Assembly: GCF_022682495.2 (NCBI RefSeq)
Contig: NC_071391.1
Span: forward strand, 126,957,896 to 127,021,895
Origin: Desmodus rotundus
Taxonomy: Eukaryota; Chordata; Mammalia; Chiroptera; Phyllostomidae
DNA length: 64,000 nucleotides
Reading direction: 5' to 3'
Below are positions 55,655 to 64,000 of the stretch, in pieces. Position 1 is the first letter of the stretch. The number at the start of each line of letters is the position of its first letter. A model generated the notes under the pieces. It had not been told where the DNA came from. It saw only the letters and a program-made list of their open reading frames with translations, and made no database searches. The translations under genes were made by a program, and so were the position numbers.

Positions 55655-55800
55655 AATATCTTACTGGCTGACTTTAGGCAAGTTGCCTCATCTGTATGGA
55701 ACTTAATTTCTTCACCTGTAAAATGGAGGTAATATAAATTTGGTTTGTTTTCCAAGGCTATTTTATAATCATAGATATGAAAGGGTTTAAAACATACAGT
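55655..55800 (+). repeat. MIR SINE
   Basis: GGCTGACTTTAGGCAAGTTG, CCTCATCTGTATGGAACTTA and CTTCACCTGTAAAATGGAGG follow MIR. Confidence 0.75.
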
Positions 55801-55804
55801 ATTG

Positions 55805-56365
55805 TACACTGTTAAGGAATCACCATTGTCATCTTCCGATTTTATTTGGGAAGGCTGCCAGTTCTTTTTTCACAAATCCATATACTGGGGGTATGTGAAA
55901 GGGAGTGATTAGGAATCGGCATCATGAACAACTGCTTTAATACTTCCAATGCCGTTATTGGAAGCAGAGAAGTGGAGCCTCTGTTTATGGCGGTGGATGG
56001 TGTTAGTATATTTGTTATCAGAAAGAGCGAAAGGTCACCGATGTTGTCTGTCCCTGTGTCCCACAGCCATTTCCCACCTACCTTTGCCCAAATGGGGTGG
56101 CTGACAGAATGCGTGGAAAAGATGGAACTCTGTCTGTTTAAGTCTCAGTCACAGAACATCAGTTCTGGCTATTACTTCTCTTTTACTTGGCCAGATGGCT
56201 CAGATGATGGTGGGAATATTGTGGGCAGTGATAATATGATACAGCCGGGGACTTCTCACTCAGCTGAGAGGTGATGGGAAGGACTTCAGAGCCAAGCTCC
56301 AGGGATCAGGTATGAAGATGGTTATCTGGGGGTCAGAAAAGGCAAGTCATCTGCCATCCCATCCC
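55805..56365. other. No recognised gene or repeat
   Basis: The plus-strand frame 55924-56274 (116 codons) is one of the longer ones without an overlapping opposite frame. I recognise no family motif in it, and the GCCGTTATTGG and CGGTGGATGG words are unremarkable. I do not call it a gene. Confidence 0.35.
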
Positions 56366-56369
56366 CATT

Positions 56370-56495
56370 TCAAGGTCACTGTGACTTTGGCAAGTTACTT
56401 TTCTCCCTGAAATCTCAGTTTCTTATTAGCTGGAGACAAAATAGGACTAATTTTATAGAGTCGTGAGAATATTGGAAGGTGAAATCATGACATAG
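56370..56495 (+). repeat. MIR SINE
   Basis: GTCACTGTGACTTTGGCAAG, TTACTTTTCTCCCTGAAATC and TCAGTTTCTTATTAGCTGGA follow MIR. Confidence 0.75.
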
Positions 56496-57029
56496 CAATA
56501 TAAAATGAATACGTGTCAAAGATTTTATGTAACTTTTTAATTAACAAGGGAACCAGTGAGATGATACAACAGGCTTAAAGGACAATTCAAAGAACCACAT
56601 ATAATATAGGCATTAATGCTGCAATAAATTTAAAAATAGGTTGCATACTGAATTTATACACAAGGCAATAATCAATTGCATTCCACTGGGCACATTTCAT
56701 TTGCATCTCAGTGGACAAAGTTATTTGCATTAGTTATTTGCTATCAGTTTTCTATATCTTACAGAGTTGTAGAATAGTTCCAAGAAATTATAATTCAGAT
56801 CTCACTGAGTTTTCTATTGAAGACACCCAGTAACCTTTTTGGTGCATTTCAAAGTCTTTCTCACAGTTTCCTGCACTTAGAGATAACGCACACAGAGTGC
56901 TTGGCAAAGGGTAGGTGTTCAATAAATGCTAGTTATAAAAATCACTATAATTAATAGTAATAATAAAAAAATTGTTTCCTCCGCTGGCACAGTTATCTCT
57001 CTGAAGTAAAGTTTCGGTCATTATATAAT

Positions 57030-57180
57030 ACCTCCTCCTCAAAAACTTTCAGTGACTCATCATTGTCTCTAAAAGAAATTCCACACATGTTGGCCGAACA
57101 TTTAAATTTCTCTGATCCGTCCTCATCCAACTTGCCGGTCAATTTCCTATACATAACTCCCTGCAAGGTCTGTCATGATG
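57030..57180 (+). mobile_element. L2 LINE fragment
   Basis: CTCCTCAAAAACTTTCAGTG, ACTCATCATTGTCTCTAAAA and TCTGATCCGTCCTCATCCAA resemble the L2 3' part ('aaaacccttcaatggctccccattgcc...gatctggcccc'). Confidence 0.5.
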
Positions 57181-57324
57181 TCTGGAATTCGATCATTAGG
57201 GGTCAAGCTCTTGGATGCTGAAAACTTCTGGGTCTCAAGTGCTGTCTCTGAAAATGCACATGCTACTAACGGAGGATTTTGCCTGGAAATGATCTGGCAG
57301 TACAACACAGTTGTCCAAGTTGCA

Positions 57325-57715
57325 AGTGTATTAGTAGGCTCAAGCTACTTTGACAAAATACTACAGGCTGGGTGACTTAAACAACAGATGTTTGTTTTCT
57401 AACAGTTCTCAAGGACTGAGGTCCACGATCAAGGTGCCAGCTGACTGAATTCCTAGTGAGGGGTCTCTTCCTGGCTTGTACGTAGCCACTATCTCTCTGT
57501 GTCCTCACATGGCTTTTTCTCTGCACACAAGGAGGGAGAGAGATCGCTGGTGTCTCTTCCCCTTCTTATAAAGTCATTAGTCCTACTGCGTTAGGGCCTC
57601 ACCCTTAGGACCTTTAGTGAAATAATTAAGGTTAAAATGGTCATATTTCCAAATACAGTTATACTGCGGTTAGGGCTTCAACATAAATTTTAGAGGGAGA
57701 CAGTCTAGTCCTGTC
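57325..57715 (+). repeat. Interspersed repeat, family not assigned
   Basis: TACTTTGACAAAATACTACA, GGCTGGGTGACTTAAACAAC, CACGATCAAGGTGCCAGCTG, CTGTGTCCTCACATGGCTTT and AGGGCTTCAACATAAATTTT follow a widespread mammalian repeat ('ataacaaaataccatagactgggtggcttaaacaac...caacatatgaatttt'). The class is uncertain from memory. Confidence 0.6.
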
Positions 57716-57719
57716 TTTC

Positions 57720-58540
57720 TAGCAAGGCACAAGAAAACAGAGGGTGATTTAAAAACGGAGACCTGGCAGTCTAGTTTCATTGTGTCACAGCCCTGTTTTG
57801 CTGAGTTTTCCTTCTAAGACCGGGGCAGCTCTCACTGGGAAGACTGCATTTAACTCCCGTACCCCAGCATGCCAGCCTTCGCTGGGAGAGATGGTGGATG
57901 GGTGGGGCGCCTCTCTGCCACTCTCCACCTCCAGTGGGAATCTTAAATAAAAATTCAGGACAGCTGTGTAGGTCTGGCTAAGATTTTTTACTGGGAGAAA
58001 AACACCCCCAAATGCGACTAGGCTCTTTAAGAATTCTTAAGATTATGTAGTTTGCTTTTACTGGATGGCTAAGATGTAATTTTCTTTAAACTGTTTTTTT
58101 TATCCTGACATGTTTATTTTAAATAAGTTTCCTTTCATACTTCTTTTTTTATAGACATAGGTCATAATTAGGGTTTATCACAATAATCCAGTTTATCTTG
58201 ATGCAAATGGGTGAAAAAAATTGCAAAATATGCATATGATTTTTGGGTAACCTGGGATTAGCTAATAAAGTTTTCATTTTGGGAAAAGTATTATTTTTCA
58301 AAGTGTTATACCAAACTCGATGACCAAGGTTTACAGAAAGATATTTGGGTAATTTCAGGAGCAATTTCTGGGCCAGCACTCTCATATGAAATTGTCTGCT
58401 GAGTGGGTGGATATCACTGTTTATTACGGGTTATTTACTGGGAGCCGTGGGAGACGAAAGTGTCAAGTGAGTTGAGGCAGTGAGACAGAATGATAAAGGA
58501 AAAAAATGACCAGCTGGTTTGGTAGCTTAACAACAAGAGA
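57720..58540. other. No recognised gene or repeat
   Basis: The first 250 bases have moderate GC, the rest is AT-rich. No motif recognised in the minus-strand frame 58149-58385. Confidence 0.4.
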
Positions 58541-58544
58541 TTTT

Positions 58545-58640
58545 TACTAACTAGCTCTGTGACATTGGATAAGTCCCTTAATTTTCCAGGGCGTAGTTGC
58601 CTTATCTAGACAATGAATGGTGACAACTGCTAAGGCTCTG
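58545..58640 (+). repeat. MIR SINE fragment
   Basis: ACTAGCTCTGTGACATTGGA, TAAGTCCCTTAATTTTCCAG and GTTGCCTTATCTAGACAATG follow the MIR core. Confidence 0.7.
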
Positions 58641-58705
58641 TATTAGGATAGTTTTAGCTGTTGTAACAAACTCTACAACTCCATGGGCTTAAACACAGTA
58701 GAAAT
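58640..58705 (+). repeat. Short repeat fragment of the 'ctgttgtaacaaa' type
   Basis: GATAGTTTTAGCTGTTGTAA, CAAACTCTACAACTCCATGG and GCTTAAACACAGTAGAAAT resemble the left ends at 9548 and 45937. Only this end is recognisable. Confidence 0.45.
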
Positions 58706-58819
58706 AATCATACTTAAAGGATAAAAATACTTTTGACTGTTAAAGTTTTTTCTTTTTCAAACAGATTGTTTAAACTGAAGTTATAACCTTGTTGGAAATG
58801 CACATCAAAAACTTGTAGC

Positions 58820-59960
58820 TCAAGTTATTAAAAAAAATGAATGCCCAAGTAACCAGCACCCAAGAACACTCTCCCCAAATTGCTAACAGTAACTACCATT
58901 CTGACTTGTAATATCATAGATTACTTTTGCTCATTTTTAGCGTTTTCTGTAAATGGAATTGTATAGTATGTGTACTTCTATGTATGTCTTTTCTGAGAGA
59001 TTCAATTGTGAGATTCACACATGCATTCATATGTTGCATGTGGCAATAGTTCATGGATTTTGATTGCTTCATGATGTTTTATTGTATGAATATATCAAAA
59101 TATAGTGTCCAGCAGAAGTAAGGCCTGCTTGAGTGTGGTTGGTAGGGAACGTAAATGTCTCACACGAGATGGACAGCCATTTGAACATGTCACCTAAAAT
59201 GCCATATGGTATGCTTGAGTGTGGTATTGTTATGTTACAGAGTTACATGCTTATGATTTTGTAATAAAAGGGGCTTTATTTGTGCCGGGTCCTGTATATC
59301 TGTTCTTTGTTGATAGATATTTTAGTTATTATGAAGGATGCTGCTCTAAGGATTCTTGTATATTTTTTGGTACATACACACACACGCACACATATATATT
59401 TATATAATATATATCCATTTCTAGTGACATGTATTTAAGAATTTATTGAAAAATATGACCAGTTTTTCAAGTGGTTGTACAAGTTCATACTTTTATCGTC
59501 AGGATATGAATGTTCTCAGTGATCCTCACTCTCACCAACACTTGGTATTGTTAATCTGGTCAACTTTAGCTATTTTGGTGGGAATGAAATGTCATGTTTT
59601 AAATTTTAATTTCCCTAAAGCTTTATGAGGGTTAGCAACCTTTGATATATTTATTAGCCATTTGGATATATTTTTTGCTGACTATTTAAATTCCTTACCT
59701 ATTTTTATATTGGGTTGTATTTCTATTTATTGATTTGTAGGTGTTCGTTACATTTTCTGGATATAAACTTTTAGTCAGCCCTGTGCCCTGTATTAACCTC
59801 TTTTCTAATTCCTGTTTTTCGTCTTTATTTATTCTCCCTCTAGTATTCTTTGGTTTACTTGATTTTTATTAATTTTTTGAGTTGGAAGCTGATTACATTT
59901 ATTTTAATCTTTTTTTAAAGAATAAAAATATTTAAGGCAATGATTATTTCTCTGAACACT
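58820..59960 (-). mobile_element. Old L1 LINE 3' region, reverse orientation
   Basis: The plus strand follows the complement of an old L1 tail: GTAAATGGAATTGTATAGTA, GTGGCAATAGTTCATGGATT, ATGATGTTTTATTGTATGAA, TATGAAGGATGCTGCTCTAA, CTCACTCTCACCAACACTTG, TTTTGGTGGGAATGAAATGT and TTCTGGATATAAACTTTTAG in the expected order. It is diverged and holds no intact frame. A CA/TA microsatellite (59371-59414) lies inside. Confidence 0.7.
59371..59414. repeat. CA/TA-rich microsatellite
   Basis: TACATACACACACACGCACA followed by CATATATATTTATATAATAT; imperfect. Confidence 0.85.
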
Positions 59961-61500
59961 TAGCTTTTCTTATTGGTTCTGATATGTAGTGTTTTTTGTT
60001 TGTTTGTTTTTTATCATTTTCTATATAGCCTGCAATTTCAGTTTGGATTCTCTCCTTGAACCAAGAATTGTTTAAGAAGAAAGTTTTCTCTTTCTGTTTT
60101 GTTGTTAATTTCTTGTTTGCTGCCTTGGGATCAGAAGATACTGTTCATACTTCTACTTTGGGGAATTTATTAACATTTTTTTGGTGACCTAATCAATTTT
60201 ATAGCTCTTCCAAAACCACTTGAAAAGAAAATACATTATTTATATTAAGGAACTGGAAATTTATATTATGTGTTGAACCAGCCAGCTCTATTATGTTGTC
60301 TTTTATAATCTTTTATTTAAAAACTTTTTATTCCCTTGTTTGTCATGTACTGAGATTAGTTTCCTGAGACTGAAGTGTTTTTCTCTAATTCTCTTTGAAT
60401 CCCCTAACAAATTTATTTTATGAGTAATACTCTAAGGTGTTCACACTTTTATCTTTTTTGAGATTTGTATTATCTCAAAATAATACAAATGAAATACCCT
60501 TCCTTGGCATTTGAAATACCCTTCCTTCTCTTGTTAAATACTTTTGGCCTGAAGCCAACTTTGCACAATATTCAGATTATTATTTTTTCTTTTCATATAT
60601 ATTTGCCTAATATATGTTTGCCTATTATATCATTTTCACCCTTTCTGAGAATCTATATTTGGCACAGAACTATATGTTGTGATCCAATTGGAATATATTT
60701 TTCTTTGAAAAGGTGAGTTTAGCTCTTTCATATTTGTTGATATAACAAATACAGAATCCCCCTATTCCCCAATCCTGTAATTCTTTTTTATAGTACATAC
60801 TATAAAAAAGAATTTTCTTTTATGGCCAATGGAGAGAATTAGTGTATTATCTTTTCTTCTTTGTCTCCAGTTCCATCTCCTGATACTACAATTATATATC
60901 TTTCTTACTGTTTGCCATTGTATTATTCTGTATAATTTGGTCTTTGTCACTTGATTTTTTGTAAAGCTTAAATTATATCCTTTATCCTCAGCAGGATCAT
61001 TGTATTTACCCTACTTCCACCTTCTTTTCTCCCTCCTCTGTCAATTTTTGTTTTAATTCCATATTTTCAGGGTATATGACATTTACCTTTCGTTCTATTA
61101 CCTTGTACTCCTATTGGTTTTAGTCTTAGTTTGTAACCCACTTAAGCAGAGGAGCCTGCACCCACAGTCGCTTTGTGTTGATTGCTTTAGTAGTCCCTTG
61201 GTTGGATGAAGTTTGACTTCCAGTAAATTCCTTAGAAGGGCTTAGGCAAATGATCCTGTTTGTTTTATTTGAATGTAACTCAAAGTTTTGCTGGTTTACA
61301 TAAAATCCTGAATCCCAGTTTATTATTTTTTTTTACAGAATTTCATGGGTATTGTGCCACTCTTTTTTATACTGCTAAATATTGCTATGAAGAAGTTCAA
61401 GGCCAGGCTGGTTTTCCCTTTGAATTTGTGACTCTTACCTTTTTGTCTAGCTTCTCAAAAGTTTCCTTCTTCATCTTTGAAGTCTGGAATATTTATTAGG
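59961..61500 (-). mobile_element. Probable old L1/HAL1 LINE body, reverse orientation
   Basis: AT-rich plus strand with GGTTCTGATATGTAGTGTTT, CTTGAACCAAGAATTGTTTA, TCTTGTTTGCTGCCTTGGGA, TTTTGGCCTGAAGCCAACTT and TGATCCAATTGGAATATATT resembles the complement of an old L1 5' or ORF-flanking region ('ttgatatgtagtgtttt...ttgacccatgagttattt'). Divergence is high and individual joints are unclear. Confidence 0.55.
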
Positions 61501-61504
61501 GTAT

Positions 61505-61955
61505 GGGTTGGTATAGGCTGGTCAGAGTCACTTATCTCGAGGAAATAGCGTGCTCTTTTAATAGATAGATTCAAGTTTCTTGATTTAAATCTCACAATAT
61601 TGTGGAAATAAACTAAGACCACCCAACTGAGTACAGGCAAGGGCTGTTGAGTCAGAGCTTCCTATATAAGCAAGTCAGCCACCATCACCTGTGTTTGGCA
61701 GTCACCCAAAGGCAGGGAGAGAAGTGGGAAAGCTTTATGGTGAAAATGGGAAGGCTTCAGGTGTGACCTGATGGGGGAAGATTTAGGCAGGGGAAACAAT
61801 AGGTAGGCTAACTATAAGTGAGGCATCCTAATGTGATTGGTTCAGGAGCATATTTGATTTTCTCTGATTGTTTCTAATGGGAAATTGAGGCAAAAATTAA
61901 GGAAGCTGGCAGTTACTGGTCCAAACATGGACATTTTGGACTAATTGCTATGAGG
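61505..61955. other. Higher-GC island inside the L1-like region, not assigned
   Basis: The base composition changes abruptly (GGCAGGGAGAGAAGTGGGAA, GACCTGATGGGGGAAGATTT) and returns to AT-rich at about 61960. It may be an insertion of another element or unique sequence. I see no terminal repeats and cannot name it. Confidence 0.35.
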
Positions 61956-61959
61956 GGTG

Positions 61960-63400
61960 GTTTGGTTTCCTGGGCTGGTATTTTATATATATGTCTGGAT
62001 ATTGTCTGTAAATTTGGGCTTTGATTTTTATTTTTCCCATTATGTAAGCTTTTTTCCTTGGCATTGTAATAATGCTTACTCTGGCTATCCTTTAACTGTC
62101 TTCCATATCAATCATCTTCTCTCAAGTCCTTTTAAACTTCCACTTAATTTTTCTCCTTTTTAAAATTTCTCTTTCTTGTATCTCAGACTGCGTCCACTGT
62201 GTGTATTTTCCCCTTTACTCATTCTGATTTTGCCTTTATTTCTGTGATTGCTTTATTTTTACTTCTTCTACTTCTTTCCAGAAGGCTGCCAGCCCATATT
62301 TAATCTCTCTTTCATGTTACTTATATCCTGTGCTCTTGCATCTCTGCTTTGGACTCACATTTAATAGAAGAAATTTCTTTACTAGGCATTAAAAATTTTC
62401 ATTTTCTCAGTGGCAACACTGATCTATGTTCCTCATTGCCATTTACTTTTCTTGATCCTTTCTTCACTTAAAAAAAAATCTGTATTATCTTTATGTAGAT
62501 CTTATGCTTTTTTATTACTCAACTTTAAAAGAGGCAAGTTATTCTTGGCCCATTAGAATGTGTAAGGGAGAGCCAAGGCTATTTAGATTAGTTGAAATTT
62601 TTCTTATGATCTGGGGTATGTGTGAGTTCATTTAGACTTTACTTCTTTTTACCTAATAAAGAAAATTCCATTGCTTTTTATTTATTATTTATTCTTAATG
62701 CATGGCTCTCTTCTCCTCCGATGCCACAGACACAGGCTGAAACCATGGCATGTGATTCTTCGTTTAGCCCAGCCTCTTTTGTTTCCAGGATCTCAGGGGT
62801 GCAACACTCCCTCCCCCATCTGATGTCCCTGCCCTTCCTACTACAGACTAACGCGAGCATTGCAGTGTGTGCCTCTTCCTAGGCACCCCTCATGTTTAAA
62901 AAGTATATGTTTTCTCACGCTTTTTGGAAGCTGTAGCTGAGTATTCTTCTCCAGAATCTTTTTTTTTTTTTTCCTTGCTCTTTTTTACATTGCCCCTTCT
63001 TAATTAAAACTGTTGTTTGGAGCTCTCACATTTTTAGGTGGCGGAGGGGTTGTGGTCACTATGAGGAATCTGAGGTTTTAACTGTCTCCCAGTTTTGTCT
63101 TTTGGTTTCTTTTTATTCTTGCTACTTTTGGATAATTTTGCATCATTTTTCAGGGAAATAAGAAGGAAATGTTGATTCCTTGCCATCATGTTCAAACCAT
63201 CATTTCCAGATTGTCCCAAAGGAGACAGGGAAAAATGGCCCCTGCTGTGTCTGGGAATGTCTCTGGCCATGGCTGACTCAATAGCAGGGAACCTCCCCTC
63301 CTGGGGCCAGATCATTTTCTCTCTGACTCCTCTCTGTTCCCCCACGAGGCTGGCATTCAAAATTTTACATCAGTAGTTTTCATTAAAAAAATTTTATAAG
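61960..63400 (-). mobile_element. Probable old L1-type sequence, reverse orientation
   Basis: AT- and CT-rich plus strand (TTTCCTTGGCATTGTAATAA, TTTATTTCTGTGATTGCTTT, CTTCTACTTCTTTCCAGAAG) is of the style of reversed old L1, but specific matches are weak and parts may be unique. A poly-T run of 14 lies near 62958-62971. Frames 62622-62882, 63034-63360 and 63188-63376 show no motif. Confidence 0.35.
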
Positions 63401-64000
63401 ATATAACAATCATGTCTCCAGTGTTTGCGTCTAGAAAAAAAAAGTAGTAATTTTATCTTTTTCCTGTCAAATAGTAAAAGACAGACTGCAAATTGGTGTT
63501 TGAACTAGTATTTTGGGAGAAAATTGAGAAATAAAGTTTAGACTTTGGTCATGTTTTATTGGTAGCACATGTAGAGAAAATATTTTGTAATTTTTTTCTC
63601 CTTGAATCAATTTTTTAATAAAATCATCCCAGATCTGGCCTTTCGAGAAAGATGAAGAGACATTAATCTGTGGGATGTGACTTTTGAGAGCTCCTGGAAA
63701 GCCTCCCTGGCCAAAAACAACATGTCCTTCTGGTTTCGTCTCCCTGCTTGACTGGGAGCTGCTCATCATTGTTCTTCCAGCGCACTAAGGCAGAGTTTTA
63801 ACAAGTGCATATGGGCCTATTAGCCATTCTTCCTCTCATTTGATTCTCACAGCTGTCCTTTGAACAAAACCTCCCCGAGGATTTCCTGACTCTTCCCCCA
63901 AGGGTGACGGCAATGATTGCGATGGATGTTAGGCTGGGCAGTCAATACAATGGATGAAGATACAATCCAAAACATGGCAATGAAGGGGATGTGGTGGATA
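63400..64000. other. No recognised gene or repeat
   Basis: AT-rich at first, then moderate GC. The minus-strand frame 63467-63769 (100 codons) has no recognisable domain. Confidence 0.4.

Noticed and set aside
1..64000. CRISPR array, operon or phage-like system
   Set aside because: No regularly spaced repeats with unique spacers, no dense coding, no ribosome binding sites; content is mammalian SINE/LINE/DNA transposon.
1..64000. Endogenous retrovirus or LTR pair
   Set aside because: I found no paired LTRs, primer binding site, polypurine tract or gag/pol-like frame; a few unassigned repeats could be old solo LTRs but I cannot support it.

Overview
The window is vertebrate nuclear DNA, almost certainly from a bat. 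The evidence is three tRNA-derived SINEs of the VES type (A-box-like TGGCTCAGTTGGC head, conserved CCTGGCCAGGGCACATGCC-type body), several 5'-truncated L1 tails ending in the CACCTGAAACCTATAT / TAACCAATGTCAC 3' UTR I associate with bat L1s, plus MIR, L2, MER5 and old L1M/HAL1 relics shared by all eutherians. Only three VES copies and no Helitron that I could recognise leave the family open; a yangochiropteran bat is my best inference.

I found no protein-coding exon, tRNA, rRNA, CRISPR array or bacterial-type operon that I can defend. All open frames are short (at most about 145 codons). Many lie inside repeats, in either orientation, and none has a run of recognisable host-protein domain residues with splice sites. 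The window is best read as intergenic or intronic sequence, and its readable content is layers of transposable elements.

Layout. 0.6-1.65 kb: a long bat L1 3' UTR. 2.56-3.69 kb: an old L1/HAL1 tail split by a VES SINE. 4.9-10.2 kb: mostly L2 in both orientations with MIRs, including an exact 122-bp tandem duplication (8899-9142) and an L2 split by a younger repeat. 12.17-12.77 kb: a deleted mariner element that still shows the transposase C-terminus. 14-22 kb: scattered MIR, MER5 and a hAT end. 22.5-22.85 kb: a second L1 tail with a target-site duplication (TSD). 25.46-25.67 kb: a small hAT-like element. 26-27 kb: L2. 29.05-29.59 kb: a second, unrelated mariner, close to the ruminant Mar1_BT type, with terminal inverted repeats (TIRs) and TA duplication intact. 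29.8-31.0 kb: L1 tails. 32.8 and 38.5 kb: two minus-strand VES SINEs, the second with a clear TSD. 33-57 kb: L2, MIR and MER5 relics, including a tail-to-tail MIR pair at 43.7-44.1 kb. 57.3-63.4 kb: AT-rich, dominated by old L1-type sequence in reverse orientation.

No undescribed system stands out. The items most worth a second look are the perfect 122-bp tandem duplication, the two deleted mariners of different lineages, the two structural forms of the bat L1 3' UTR, and two non-repeat blocks (about 6.56-7.08 and 38.04-38.34 kb) that might be conserved regulatory sequence. Repeat family names come from memory of consensus sequences, not from a search, and element ends are approximate unless a TIR or TSD is stated.
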